From contig NZ_JAKFYR010000011.1 in assembly GCF_022554085.1 (NCBI RefSeq), positions 36,462-100,461 of the forward strand: DNA of 64,000 nucleotides. Reading direction: 5' to 3'. Below, in pieces: positions 17,190 through 26,285 of this stretch (position 1 is its first letter; the number at the start of each line of letters is the position of its first letter). The position numbers and the translations under genes are program-made. Under the pieces are notes generated by a model that saw nothing but the letters and a program-made list of their open reading frames with translations, searched no databases and was not told where the DNA came from. The DNA is from Rhodococcus sp. CH91 (GTDB lineage: Bacteria > Actinomycetota > Actinomycetes > Mycobacteriales > Mycobacteriaceae).

Positions 17190-17263
17190 TGGGGCGGGCG
17201 GGGCTCGAACCCGCGACCAGCGGATTATGAGTCCGCGGCTCTAACCGACTGAGCTACCGCCCC
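17190..17263 (-). tRNA. tRNA with CAU anticodon (elongator Met or Ile2)
   Basis: 74 nt on the minus strand. The acceptor stem GGGGCGG/CCGCCCC, the anticodon stem GCGGA/TCCGC with loop CTCATAA, and the T-arm GCGGG/CCCGC with TTCGAGC all pair. The anticodon is CAU. It is not an initiator, since the anticodon stem lacks the three G-C pairs. The GACTCATAATC context resembles tRNA-Ile2 (lysidine-modified) as well as elongator tRNA-Met, so the amino acid is left open. CCA is not encoded. Confidence 0.92.
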
Positions 17264-17614
17264 GTCGCGACGACACGTTCGTCGCACTGCACCGCACGTC
17301 TCGCACGGCGCGATCGAATGCTACCCGGACACGGCGGCCGACACGCTTCCGGGTGCGAAGTAACGCACGTCACATTCAGAGATCGGCGGGCGCGCGACGC
17401 CCAGCCTCCGGATGCAGCAGACCGTGCCGGCCAAGATCCGAATCCCAATCAGACGGATAGCAGCGCAATCGACGCGCCGGCACGGGTACCGCCTTCGAAA
17501 CGTGCGCCGCTCTCTGCTGCAACCGGTTTCGGGCATCTCCCCACTAAGCCGCAGTAACAGTCGTACCGGTCGGTTCGATATGTCTCCGAAAGCTTTTTGC
17601 CCAAGGAGAATCTC
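17264..17614. other. 351-bp divergent gap, tRNA / DUF4352
   Basis: It must hold promoters for both flanking genes. TAGCAT on the minus strand (17318-17323) is a possible -10 for the tRNA, about 55 nt upstream of its 5' end. No protein-coding frame is convincing and no strong palindrome is visible. Confidence 0.4.
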
Positions 17615-18232
17615 ATGACCATGCCCCCGCAGCCGCCCGCCGGCCAGCAGCCCTACTATCCACCGCCGGCGCAGCCGCAGCCTCAACCCAAGAAGCGCAA
17701 GAAGTGGCCGTGGATCCTCGGCGCAGTACTCCTCATCATCGTCATCGTGTCCGTGTCCGGAGGAGGCGATGAGGGCAGCTCGGACGGCAGCGGATCGGGC
17801 AGCAACGGGTCGGCACTGCAGGATGATGCTCCCGCGGCCGGTATCGGTACCGAAGTACGCGACGGCAAGTTCGCGTTCACGGTCACCAACGTCGAGACGG
17901 GCCAGACCCAGGCCGGCACCAACCCGTATGCGAACAAAGTCCCTCAGGGCCAGTTCGTGTTCGTACATGTGGACGTGAAGAACATCGGCGACCGGCCACA
18001 AAGCTATTTCGGCGGAAACCAGAAGCTGATCGACGCGCAGGGCCGCGAGTTCGCAGACGATACCGAAGCCGAGATCTATGCGAACGAAGGCAATTACACG
18101 ATCGGTGAGATCAATCCGGGCAACGCGGTGTCGGTGATCTTGGTGTTCGACGTACCGGCCGACGCGCAGCCGAAGTCCCTCGAACTGCACGATTCGGCAT
18201 TCTCGAACGGTGTGACTGTCAACATCGGCTGA
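17615..18232 (+). CDS. DUF4352 membrane-anchored extracellular protein
   Basis: 205 residues: a proline/glutamine-rich cytoplasmic tail (1-30), a KKRKK positive patch, one membrane helix (about 33-52, WPWILGAVLLIIVIVSVSG), a Gly/Ser/Asp-rich linker and a C-terminal immunoglobulin-like DUF4352 domain (about 85-205). Topology is N-in, C-out. Such domains are common in actinobacterial envelope proteins of unknown function. The ATG at 17615 follows AAGGAGAATCTC. It is a single gene, with its own terminator 14 nt after the stop. Confidence 0.85.
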   Translation: MTMPPQPPAGQQPYYPPPAQPQPQPKKRKKWPWILGAVLLIIVIVSVSGGGDEGSSDGSGSGSNGSALQDDAPAAGIGTEVRDGKFAFTVTNVETGQTQAGTNPYANKVPQGQFVFVHVDVKNIGDRPQSYFGGNQKLIDAQGREFADDTEAEIYANEGNYTIGEINPGNAVSVILVFDVPADAQPKSLELHDSAFSNGVTVNIG

Positions 18233-18245
18233 AATACCCCTACAG

Positions 18246-18280
18246 AAAGTGGTCCCGAGCGACATTGCCGGGGCCACTTT
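18246..18280 (+). terminator. terminator after the DUF4352 gene
   Basis: AAAGTGGTCCC (18246-18256) pairs with GGGGCCACTTT (18270-18280) apart from one T/G position, with a 13-nt loop. The right arm ends in TTT. Confidence 0.75.
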
Positions 18281-18463
18281 CGTCTTCCTGCGCATGCGAC
18301 CGGGACGGACGCCCCCCGGACAGCAGGGCCCCTCGGATGATCGAAATCACTTTCGCGCGGCAACTCGCCAACCCCGGGCTGGACGCGGTATCGGATGGAG
18401 ATCGACCGAGCGGGACCAACGCGGACGGGCTGCTCACCTCTTCGGCCGGGCCCGACACAAAGA

Positions 18464-18497
18464 AGTGCCCCCACCGTCATATGACGGTGGGGGCACT
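18464..18497. terminator. 34-bp perfect palindrome, tRNA-Asn terminator
   Basis: AGTGCCCCCACCGTCAT is followed immediately by its exact complement, giving a 17-bp stem with no spacer. It lies 8 nt downstream of the tRNA-Asn 3' end on the minus strand. Confidence 0.7.
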
Positions 18498-18505
18498 CCC
18501 TCACG

Positions 18506-18578
18506 CTCCCCCGGCTGGACTCGAACCAGCAACCGTTCGATTAACAGTCGAATGCTCTGCCAATTGAGCTACAGGGGA
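18506..18578 (-). tRNA. tRNA-Asn (GUU)
   Basis: 73 nt on the minus strand. The acceptor stem TCCCCTG/CGGGGGA (one G-T pair), the anticodon stem TTCGA/TCGAA with loop CTGTTAA (anticodon GTT), and the T-arm GCTGG/CCAGC with TTCGAGT all fit. The discriminator base is G and CCA is not encoded. It lies near the Rv2342-like gene and dnaG, as I recall asnT does in M. tuberculosis. Confidence 0.96.
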
Positions 18579-18729
18579 TTGTCCTGCGGTGCTCCGCGGT
18601 TTCCCCCGGTGCGTGAAAAACCATAGCGTCCTACCTGCCGCAGCGCCAAATCGCCTGCTTGTGGGCATGCTGCGGGGCGATCGGGCAGGATGGTGGCGAC
18701 GCAGGCACGGGTGGAAGGACATCACATTG

Positions 18730-18972
18730 ATGGGTTTGTTGGTCGGGGTCGCTGCGGGGTACGTGCTCGGCACCCGAGCGGGGCGCGCGAGGTACGAACA
18801 GATCAGCAAGACGGCCAAGGCGGTGGCTGCGAGCCCCGTCACGAAGAAGGCGATCGAGGTGGGCAGGCAGAAGCTCGCCGACTCGCTCAGTCCTCAACCG
18901 AAGCTCGAACCGATGAAGCCCATCGACGAGACGACGACGATCATGATCCCGCGGGATCAGTTGAAGAAGTAG
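18730..18972 (+). CDS. small glycine-zipper membrane-associated protein (Rv2342-like)
   Basis: 80 residues. The N-terminal MGLLVGVAAGYVLGTRAGRARY is a short hydrophobic glycine-zipper segment of the YtxH/DUF883 type, followed by a charged amphipathic helix and an acidic-to-basic tail. This suggests a membrane-attached protein with a cytoplasmic coil. The ATG at 18730 follows GGAAGG with good spacing; TTG at 18727 is possible. It converges on dnaG with 3 bp between stops, as in mycobacteria. Function unknown. Confidence 0.75.
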   Translation: MGLLVGVAAGYVLGTRAGRARYEQISKTAKAVAASPVTKKAIEVGRQKLADSLSPQPKLEPMKPIDETTTIMIPRDQLKK

Positions 18973-18975
18973 CCG

Positions 18976-20865
18976 TCAGCCGGCCAGGCCGTCGCCGATG
19001 GCCTGGTCGAGCAGACTGCGCCGGTACTGTTCGAGCGCCATCAGGTCGCCGAGCAGCGCGTGGAACTCCTCGGACTCGGTTGCCGGTGAGATCCGCTGCA
19101 GTTTGGACTTCAGCTCGGCCACCTGCTCGCCGACCCAGACCTCCTGCAGTCTGGCCAGAACACCACCGATGTACCGCGGCAGGCGTTCCTCCTCTGCCGG
19201 GACCGGTTCGACGGCGAGTTCCATCACGAGAGACCGGGCGACAGGATCCGTTGTTGCTCGCCCCACGGCGTCGACCCACTCGGCGCCACCGAGACCGGCC
19301 GCCGTTCCGCCGGCGGCGGTGACCGCCTTCCGCACCGCCGCGTAGGCAGGGTCGGTGAAGGTCTCCGGCGGCAGGGAGTCGAAGACTGTCCCGGCGATCC
19401 CCGGGTACTGGAGTGCGGCCTTGAGCGCGTCGCGTTGCGGCCACAGCGCGGGATCGTTGGGGCGGGGCCGCCGCAGGGCGGAGACGGGCTCCGCGGGGGT
19501 GGCACGCGTCTTCGCTTCCGGCGCCCGGACTCCCCTGCGCGCTTCTTCCTGCACGCGCCGGCGGACGGTGGGAATGTCGTCCCACCCCGTCCAGTGCGCG
19601 AGTTGCACCGCGTAGTTGTCACGGATCGTCCGGTCCTTGATCCGCGCGACGACCGGAACACATCGTCGCAACGCCTCGACGCGACCTTCGACCGTGTCCA
19701 GATCGTGTTCGGAAAGAATCGATTTCACGACGAACTCGAACATCGGTGTGCGACGGGCCACGAGGTCGCGCACCGCGCCGTCCCCTGACTCCTGCCGCAA
19801 CTCGCACGGGTCCATGCCCTTGGGTGCGATGGCGACGTACGTCTTCGCCGCGGTCTTCTGGTCCCCCTCGAACGCCTTCATCGCCGCCGCGCGGCCGGCG
19901 TCGTCACCGTCGAAGGTGTAGATGACCTCGCCGCGGAAGTAGCTGTCGTCCATGAGCAGGCGGCGCAGCAGTGCAAGATGCTCGTCGCCGAAGGCCGTAC
20001 CGCACGCAGCGACCGCCGTCTTGACCCCGGCGAGGTGCATGGCCATGACGTCGGTATACCCCTCGACGATCACGGCCTGATGGGACCGGGCGATTTCGCG
20101 TTTGGCGAGATCGAGGCCGAACAGCACCTGAGATTTCTTGTACAGCACCGTTTCCGGTGTGTTCATGTACTTCGCGGTGATCTGGTCGTCGTCGTACAGG
20201 CGCCGGGCACCGAAACCGATGACGTCGCCCGCGAGATTGCGGATGGGCCACAGCAGGCGGCGGTGGAACCGGTCGATCGGTCCACGACGTCCCTGACGTG
20301 ACAGTCCGGCGGCCTCGAGTTCGGAGAATTCGAAGCCGCGGCCGAGGAGATGCTTGGTGAGCGCGTCCCAGCCCGCGGGCGCATAACCGCAGCCGAACGT
20401 CTCTGCGGCCGCCTGGTCGAAGTTGCGTTCGGTCAGATAGTCGCGGGCGGCCTGCGCATCGGGCGTGCGCAGTTGTTCGGCGTAGAACTGCTGGGCGGCC
20501 GCGTTCGCCGCGACCAGCCGGGCACGGGTGCCCCGGTCGCGCTGGACGGACGGGCCCCCGCCCTCGTAGTTGAGTGTGTATCCGACGCGCTCGGCGAGCT
20601 GCTCGACGGCTTCGATGAAGCTGACGTGTTCGATCTTCTGCAGGAAGGAGTAGACGTCGCCACCCTCGCCGCAGCCGAAGCAGTGGAAGTGCCCGTGATT
20701 GGGACGCACGTGGAAGGAGGGGGACTTCTCGTCGTGGAAGGGGCACAGGCCCTTGAGCGAGTCGGCGCCACCGCGCTTGAGCGCGACGTACTCGCCGACG
20801 ATGTCCTCGATGCGCACGCGGTCGCGAATGGCCGCGATGTCTCTGTCTGAAATACGGCCGGCCAC
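18976..20865 (-). CDS. dnaG: DNA primase DnaG
   Basis: 629-residue primase that makes RNA primers at the replication fork with the DnaB helicase. Domains in order: CHC2 zinc finger (C41, H44, C62, C65), RNA polymerase domain with Toprim fold (EGYTD near residue 262 and FDGDDAG near 310), and a C-terminal helicase-binding domain from about residue 450. The GTG at 20865 starts VAGRISDRDIAAIRDRV, the conserved N-terminus; the longer open frame to 20958 has no family match. Length agrees with mycobacterial DnaG (about 639). Confidence 0.97.
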   Translation of the reverse strand: MAGRISDRDIAAIRDRVRIEDIVGEYVALKRGGADSLKGLCPFHDEKSPSFHVRPNHGHFHCFGCGEGGDVYSFLQKIEHVSFIEAVEQLAERVGYTLNYEGGGPSVQRDRGTRARLVAANAAAQQFYAEQLRTPDAQAARDYLTERNFDQAAAETFGCGYAPAGWDALTKHLLGRGFEFSELEAAGLSRQGRRGPIDRFHRRLLWPIRNLAGDVIGFGARRLYDDDQITAKYMNTPETVLYKKSQVLFGLDLAKREIARSHQAVIVEGYTDVMAMHLAGVKTAVAACGTAFGDEHLALLRRLLMDDSYFRGEVIYTFDGDDAGRAAAMKAFEGDQKTAAKTYVAIAPKGMDPCELRQESGDGAVRDLVARRTPMFEFVVKSILSEHDLDTVEGRVEALRRCVPVVARIKDRTIRDNYAVQLAHWTGWDDIPTVRRRVQEEARRGVRAPEAKTRATPAEPVSALRRPRPNDPALWPQRDALKAALQYPGIAGTVFDSLPPETFTDPAYAAVRKAVTAAGGTAAGLGGAEWVDAVGRATTDPVARSLVMELAVEPVPAEEERLPRYIGGVLARLQEVWVGEQVAELKSKLQRISPATESEEFHALLGDLMALEQYRRSLLDQAIGDGLAG

Positions 20866-21060
20866 GGTGACGAGTCTAAGCCGCGGCGCCGACCTGCCGA
20901 CATCATGGTCTGTACGGGATGGCCGAACAGGTTCCGCAGCGCTGCGGCGTGCGGACACTGTCTCCTCGTGCCAGGGCCTGCCGAACCGCAGGTTTGCGCG
21001 GTCCTGTGGACGGATGCCCGATGTCGACCACGAGCATCCGTCCCGGAGAACGCGTCTTCG

Positions 21061-22332
21061 TCAGCCCCAGCTCGCCTGCGCGGCGAGGCTGTCGCGATCG
21101 ATCCGCTCGAGACGCGATTCGGTGCACGAGGCGATCTGATCGACGACCACTCGCACCTTCGCGGCATCGTCGGGCGCCGCCTCCCATGCCGCCACGAAGA
21201 ACGGGTCGAGTCCCACCGGCGCGGTGCGCAGCAGCCATTCGGCGACGCGGTGGATGCGCTCGCGTTGCGACTCCTGGCGTGCACGGTGGGCACGGTCGGA
21301 CATGACGAACTGCAATGCCATCGTCTTGAGCAGCGCGACCTCGGACGCCACGACCGGGGGGACCACCAGGTCCGCCTCGTAGCGTGTGACGGGCCGGCCC
21401 TCGGTCGCGTCGCGGGTCCCGAGGATCGCCGCGGTGGCGAATCGGCCTACGAGTTCGCTCGTCAGCTTCTTGAGCGCAACCGAGCAGGCGAGGGTGCCGT
21501 CGAAGGTCCCGACGTCGAGGACCACCGGCATGGTCGACAACCGCTTGGCCGCCTCGGCCAGCTCGGCCGGGTCGAGACCCGAGAATTCGCGCATGCCCAC
21601 TTCGATCAGCCCTGCGACCTCGTCGGGGTCGCCGAGCACCCGCAGGTCGATCCGCCCGTCGATGACCCCGTCCTCGAGATCGTGCACCGAATAGGCGACG
21701 TCGTCGGACCAGTCCATGATCTGCGCTTCGAGACACTGGCGCCGATCGGGAGCTCCCTCGCGTACCCAGGCGAGGACCTCGGCGTCGTCGTCGTACGCGC
21801 CGAACTTCGCTCCCGGGCGTGGGCGCGTCCACGGGTACTTGAGCGTCGCGTCGAGCGAGGCGCGGGTGAGGTTCAGTCCGGCGCTGGTTCCGTCGGGATA
21901 GAGGACCTTCGGTTCGAGGCACGTGAGGATCCGCAGGTTCTGCGCGTTGCCTTCGAATCCGCCGCAGGACTCCGCGACCGCGTCGAGCGCACGCTCGCCG
22001 TTGTGCCCGTAGGGCGGATGCCCGATGTCGTGGGCGAGGCCGGCGAGGTCGACGAGGTCGGGGTCGGCACCGAGCCCTTCGGCGATGCTGCGCCCGATCT
22101 GCGCGACCTCCATCGAGTGCGTCAGACGGGTCCGCGGGGTGTCACCGTCGCGGGGGCCCACCACCTGGGTCTTGTCGGCGAGTCGTCGCAGGGCGGCGCA
22201 GTGCTGCACGCGGGCACGGTCGCGGGCGAAGGCGGTACGTTCGGACGCCGCGCCCTCCGACCCCGCGAGGGCCGAGGTCTTCCGCGGCTCGGCCACGCGC
22301 CGTTCGAGATCGTGTTCGCTGTACCCCTGCAT
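21061..22332 (-). CDS. dgt: dGTP triphosphohydrolase-like protein
   Basis: 423-residue HD-domain dNTP triphosphohydrolase. Motifs: H in RLTHSMEV, the HD pair in [16 protein letters not shown], and a later D in [13 protein letters not shown]. The family cleaves dNTPs to deoxynucleoside and triphosphate and tunes nucleotide pools. The ATG at 22332 is 7 nt from GGAAGG; GTG at 22335 is equally possible. It lies upstream of dnaG on the same strand, separated by 195 bp in which I see nothing specific. The dgt-dnaG order is conserved in mycobacteria. Confidence 0.95.
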   Translation of the reverse strand: MQGYSEHDLERRVAEPRKTSALAGSEGAASERTAFARDRARVQHCAALRRLADKTQVVGPRDGDTPRTRLTHSMEVAQIGRSIAEGLGADPDLVDLAGLAHDIGHPPYGHNGERALDAVAESCGGFEGNAQNLRILTCLEPKVLYPDGTSAGLNLTRASLDATLKYPWTRPRPGAKFGAYDDDAEVLAWVREGAPDRRQCLEAQIMDWSDDVAYSVHDLEDGVIDGRIDLRVLGDPDEVAGLIEVGMREFSGLDPAELAEAAKRLSTMPVVLDVGTFDGTLACSVALKKLTSELVGRFATAAILGTRDATEGRPVTRYEADLVVPPVVASEVALLKTMALQFVMSDRAHRARQESQRERIHRVAEWLLRTAPVGLDPFFVAAWEAAPDDAAKVRVVVDQIASCTESRLERIDRDSLAAQASWG

Positions 22333-22369
22333 CACACTGCCTTCCGTCCCGGAGACCCTACGTTCGGCC

Positions 22370-23056
22370 TCACTGCTCCGCCGTGTACGGGAAATCCGCG
22401 GAGAAATGGGTGATCTGATACCAGATCAGCGCGCCGGTCTCGCGGGCGATCCCGTGGAACTGCGATTCGCGGGTGAACACCGCCGGACCCTGCCGGGTGG
22501 GTGCGGTCCACGCGTCGAGACCCGCATCGCGCGCCATGGTGCGGGTGCGCAGCGAATGCCACGGGTCGCTGACCAGCACGACCGACGACAGTCCCCTGTC
22601 GGACATCTCCCGGCTGACCGCCTCGACGCTGAGCAGCGTGTCCGAGCCTTCCTCGACGGCGACGATCGCGTCCTCCGGAACTCCGCGCGAAACGAGATAG
22701 TTCTTTCCCGCCGCAGCTTCGGTGTACAGGTCGCCTTCCTGCTTGCCGCCCACCGTGACGATCCGCGGGGATGTTCCTGCTTCGTAGAGCTTGAGCGCCT
22801 GTTCGAGGCGGGCCTCGAACACCGACGACGGCGTACCGGAGTACTGGGCGGCACCGAGCACGACGATCGCGTCGGCGGGCGTCCGGTCGTCGATCCGCGC
22901 GACCTGCCAGACCCGCACGGCCGTTCCGGCGACGACGAGGACGGCGGCGAGCAGGATGCCGACCAGCAGGCGCCTGAACCAGCGCGCGATGCGCGCGCCC
23001 ACGCCGAGGTCGTCCCCGGTGGATGCGGTGCCGGTGCGGCGGGATGCAGTGCTCAC
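22370..23056 (-). CDS. YdcF/SanA-like DUF218 membrane protein
   Basis: 228 residues. A cytoplasmic N-terminus and one membrane helix (about 28-48) precede a DUF218 domain (about 60-215) with the [14 protein letters not shown] signature and [12 protein letters not shown]. The family is linked to envelope integrity and vancomycin sensitivity in enterobacteria (SanA); the chemistry is not established. The start is GTG 23056 after AGGGG. It ends 37 bp upstream of dgt and is divergent from the TPM gene. Confidence 0.85.
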   Translation of the reverse strand: MSTASRRTGTASTGDDLGVGARIARWFRRLLVGILLAAVLVVAGTAVRVWQVARIDDRTPADAIVVLGAAQYSGTPSSVFEARLEQALKLYEAGTSPRIVTVGGKQEGDLYTEAAAGKNYLVSRGVPEDAIVAVEEGSDTLLSVEAVSREMSDRGLSSVVLVSDPWHSLRTRTMARDAGLDAWTAPTRQGPAVFTRESQFHGIARETGALIWYQITHFSADFPYTAEQ

Positions 23057-23129
23057 CCCCTGATTCTGCCAGCGACCGCACGGAGGTCGACCGGACGACG
23101 CGCCGACCCCGCTCGCGCCTCGCAGCCAC

Positions 23130-23142
23130 TAGATTCGATCCC
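23130..23142 (+). promoter_or_regulatory. -10 element for leaderless transcription of the TPM gene
   Basis: TAGATT at 23130-23135 is followed by 7 nt and then the ATG at 23143. This spacing places the transcription start on the A of the ATG. No ribosome binding site precedes the ATG, which supports leaderless translation. Confidence 0.5.
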
Positions 23143-25140
23143 ATGCCACACGTATCGGCCGCACGGTCTCCGCGCCCCGCACGTTCTGTGCTCGCCTTCG
23201 TCCCCGCCCTGCTGGCAGTGGCCGCGTGGCTGCTCTTCCCGGTGGCGGCCTCCGCCGAGCCCCCCTCCCGGCTCGCCCAGCCGATCACCGACTCGGCGGG
23301 AGTGCTCGACCAGGCCGACATCGCGCGTATCCAGGAGGCCACGAACACGCTGTACGACGAGCGTGGTCTGCAGCTGTGGGTGACCTATGTGCCGAGCTTC
23401 GACGGACGCAATTACGACAGCTGGGCGCAGGCCACCGCGCAGGCGAGCAACTTCGGTCGGAATACGGCCTTGCTGGCGATCGCGACGACGGACCGCGAGT
23501 ACGCGTTGTGGACTCCGACGGGATCCGAGATCTCCCGGAGCGAGCGCGACCGGATCAGTTCGTCCGACATCGAACCCGCATTGCGGAACAGAGACTGGAC
23601 GGGTGCCGCGGTGGGCGCCGCCGAGGGCCTGAACAACGCCCTCGCACCGTCGAGCGCGCCGGTGACGACACTGCTCGTCGGCGGGGGCGTGATCGCGGCC
23701 GGCGGTGCCGGCCTGTACGCCTACAACCGTCGATCGAAGAAGAAGCGGGCGGAATCCGGAGCGGCACAGGCGGCCCGGATCGACCCCGCCGACACCTCCG
23801 CGTTGCGGGCTCTGCCGATCGAAGGTCTCGAGCAGTACGCGCAGACCCTGCTGGTCGAGACAGACAACGCGGTCCGTTCCAGCTCCGAGGCCCTCGAACT
23901 CGCACGGGGTGAGTTCGGGGATGCCGCGGTGGCCCCCTTCGACCGGGCCTACCGGCAGGCACAGTCCGCGCTGGCGGGTGCGTTCGAGATCCGTCAGCGG
24001 CTCGACGACGACATTCCCGAGACGCCGGAGCAGCAGCGCGACATGCTCGTGCAGCTGATCTCCTCGTGCGGGCAGGCCGACCGCGAACTCGACTCCCAGG
24101 TCGAGGCCTTCGACACGATGCGCAATCTCCTGCTCGACGCTCCGGCGCGGCTGGACGCTCTCACGCAGCGTGCAATCGCACTGCAGGCGCGGATCCCGGA
24201 GGCCGAGCGGATTCTGGGTGGGCTGCATTCGGAGTTTCCCGCCGGTGCTCTGACGCCGGTCGCCGACAACGTCTCGCTGGCCCGAGAGGAGATCGCGTTC
24301 GCGGAGAACGCGATCGATCAGGGCCGCACCGCCGTGGCCCGGCCGGTCGGCGAACAGGGCGACGCCGTGCGGGCCATCCGCGAAGCGGAGCGGGCCCTGG
24401 GTCACGCAGCGACGCTGCTCGACTCGCTCGACCACGCCGCCGAGGACATCCGGCGCGCGATCGCGACACTTCCCGACGCGATGGAGGACGCCGAGCAGGG
24501 CGTGGCGGATGCGAAGCAACTCGTCGAAGCGGGTGGGCCCGAACTCGTCGAGGCGCTGAAGGCCGTGCAGGAAGCCCTCGAACACGCGCGGGCCGAGCAG
24601 CACACCGACCCGCTGGGCAGCTTCACGCGGGTCGTCGAGGCCGACGCGCGCCTCGACGAACTGCGGGCACGGACCAGGCAGGCGCAGCAGCAGGCCGCGG
24701 AGATGCGTCGCCGTCTCGACCAGGACCTGGCGGCGGCGCAAGCTCAGGTCACGGCCGCGGCCGACTTCATCGGCACGCGCCGGGGCGTCGTCGGTGCGCA
24801 GGCCCGCACGCGGCTGTCCGAGGCGCAGCGGCACCTGCAGGCCGCGCAGCAGGCCGCCGACTCGGATCCGGCCGCAGCCATCCAGTACGCCCGCTCCGCG
24901 GCGTCGCTGGCGGTGCAGGCCCTGCGCAGCGCCCAGAACGACGTGCAGCGCTGGGACTACCAGCAGCGTCCGCCCCGCGGCGGTTCGTCGGGCGGCAACA
25001 TCGCCGGCGCCGTGCTCGGCGGAATCCTCATCAACAGCGTGCTCAACAGCGGGCGCGGCGGGGGCGGTTTCGGCGGAGGTTTCGGTGGCGGCAGCTTCGG
25101 GGGTGGCGGCTTCGGAGGCTCCAGCGGCGGACGCTTCTAG
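23143..25140 (+). CDS. TPM-domain envelope protein with long coiled coil and glycine-rich tail
   Basis: 665 residues, an Rv2345-type protein. A signal peptide (1-39, ending ASA-E) leads to a TPM (TLP18.3/Psb32/MOLO-1) domain at about 45-165. A membrane helix follows near 178-198 with a KKKR stop-transfer patch. A long alanine/glutamate-rich helical region with repeated heptads runs to about 600. The tail has a second hydrophobic stretch (NIAGAVLGGILINSVLN) and ends in Gly/Phe/Ser repeats (GGGFGGGFGGGSFGG). TPM domains have been reported as acid phosphatase-like or photosystem-repair factors; the bacterial role is unknown. Confidence 0.85.
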   Translation: MPHVSAARSPRPARSVLAFVPALLAVAAWLLFPVAASAEPPSRLAQPITDSAGVLDQADIARIQEATNTLYDERGLQLWVTYVPSFDGRNYDSWAQATAQASNFGRNTALLAIATTDREYALWTPTGSEISRSERDRISSSDIEPALRNRDWTGAAVGAAEGLNNALAPSSAPVTTLLVGGGVIAAGGAGLYAYNRRSKKKRAESGAAQAARIDPADTSALRALPIEGLEQYAQTLLVETDNAVRSSSEALELARGEFGDAAVAPFDRAYRQAQSALAGAFEIRQRLDDDIPETPEQQRDMLVQLISSCGQADRELDSQVEAFDTMRNLLLDAPARLDALTQRAIALQARIPEAERILGGLHSEFPAGALTPVADNVSLAREEIAFAENAIDQGRTAVARPVGEQGDAVRAIREAERALGHAATLLDSLDHAAEDIRRAIATLPDAMEDAEQGVADAKQLVEAGGPELVEALKAVQEALEHARAEQHTDPLGSFTRVVEADARLDELRARTRQAQQQAAEMRRRLDQDLAAAQAQVTAAADFIGTRRGVVGAQARTRLSEAQRHLQAAQQAADSDPAAAIQYARSAASLAVQALRSAQNDVQRWDYQQRPPRGGSSGGNIAGAVLGGILINSVLNSGRGGGGFGGGFGGGSFGGGGFGGSSGGRF

Positions 25141-25150
25141 GACCGCGGCC

Positions 25151-26221
25151 GTGCATCCTGGTGCAGCACGCGCGATGCGCGCGGGGCTGGGAACGGCGAT
25201 CCGCCTGTTCGATTCCGCCGAGTCGTCCGACGGCAAGCCGTTCTCCGAGCCCGACATCCTGCGTCCCCACGTCGACTCGCGCCGGTTCGGCTGGGTCCAC
25301 TACGGCGTCATGATCCCGGATCTGCCGGAGCCGCACCGGTTCTTCTCGATGATGTCGCTCATCGGGTCGACGGGATCGCTGGCCTTCGACAACGACGACG
25401 CGCTCGTCGCGCCGCCGCGCCGTAACGCCTCGGTCGTCGCGGGCACGGCTGCCTCCCATCCCGCTCACTTCGGGAACTATGCGGTGGGAGACACATTCGT
25501 CTCGTCCCCCGACGGTTCGCTCGTGAAGTTCGGTGACGACCTCACGTTGACGGGGCGTTATCCCTGTTACGAACTGGTGGGGCGAGTCGGTGATGTGGAT
25601 GTCGCGCTGAAGCTGACCAACACCGGCACGGTGTCGTGGTTCTTCCGCAACCCCCTCTACAAACACTTCGGTCTGCTCACCGACTACGAGGGCACGTTCA
25701 CGCACGAGGGCACGAGCGTCACCGCCTCGGGTCTGTGTTCGTTCGAGTACGGCGCGATGCCGAGTCCGTATCTGGTGCGCACCACTGCCCTGCCGCCTGC
25801 GGCGAAGGCGCCGCTCGACTACTTCGTCTATCAGATCGTCGATCTCGACGCCGACACGCAGATTCTGCTCAGCCGGTATGCGATCGGCGGTGCACCGTTG
25901 ATGACGACCGCGATCCTGCGCACCCGCGCGGGCTACGGCACACGATTCCGCAGGGTGGACTTCGAGGTACTCGAGGTGCGCGACGAACCCGAGCCGACGC
26001 CCTACGGCATCCCGATGCCGGTCCCGCAGCGGACCCGTTTCCTGGTGAAGGACTCCCGCGGTCGCCCCTGGCTGGACCTCGAGGCGGTGATGGACACTCC
26101 GTTCACCTTCGGCCTCGGCACCGGATTCGTCACCGGTTTCGCCTACACGGCGACGTGGCGGGGCGCCGGGATCACCGGTCGCGGGTACTTCGAGTACATC
26201 GATCGTCGTTCCGGGGCCTGA
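25151..26221 (+). CDS. conserved actinobacterial protein of unknown function
   Basis: 356 residues with no motif I can name confidently; it may belong to an uncharacterised lipocalin-like actinobacterial family (DUF6670-like). It is rich in beta-forming, aromatic segments, has no signal peptide and no transmembrane helix, and shows repeated Tyr/Trp/Gly strands toward the C-terminus (GFVTGFAYTATWRG). GTG 25151 is 8 nt after AGGA and is chosen; ATG 25175 lacks a ribosome binding site. It starts 10 bp after the TPM gene stop, so co-transcription with it is likely. Confidence 0.65.
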   Translation: MHPGAARAMRAGLGTAIRLFDSAESSDGKPFSEPDILRPHVDSRRFGWVHYGVMIPDLPEPHRFFSMMSLIGSTGSLAFDNDDALVAPPRRNASVVAGTAASHPAHFGNYAVGDTFVSSPDGSLVKFGDDLTLTGRYPCYELVGRVGDVDVALKLTNTGTVSWFFRNPLYKHFGLLTDYEGTFTHEGTSVTASGLCSFEYGAMPSPYLVRTTALPPAAKAPLDYFVYQIVDLDADTQILLSRYAIGGAPLMTTAILRTRAGYGTRFRRVDFEVLEVRDEPEPTPYGIPMPVPQRTRFLVKDSRGRPWLDLEAVMDTPFTFGLGTGFVTGFAYTATWRGAGITGRGYFEYIDRRSGA

Positions 26222-26233
26222 CCCGGGAAGGCG

Positions 26234-26271
26234 AACGCGCCCTCCGATCCGCCGGGACCGGAGGGCGCGTT
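26234..26271. terminator. bidirectional terminator before glyS
   Basis: AACGCGCCCTCCG (26234-26246) and its exact complement (26259-26271) form a 13-bp stem with a 12-nt loop between convergent genes. Confidence 0.85.
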
Positions 26272-26285
26272 GCCGGACGTGTCTG

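Noticed and set aside
17190-18578. tRNA genes as integration sites for a mobile element
   Set aside because: No integrase, transposase or duplicated tRNA 3' end is visible around either tRNA gene.
23053-25257. 734-codon minus-strand open frame opposite the TPM gene
   Set aside because: No recognisable domain, composition of a frame shadow, while the plus-strand product has a signal peptide and a TPM domain.
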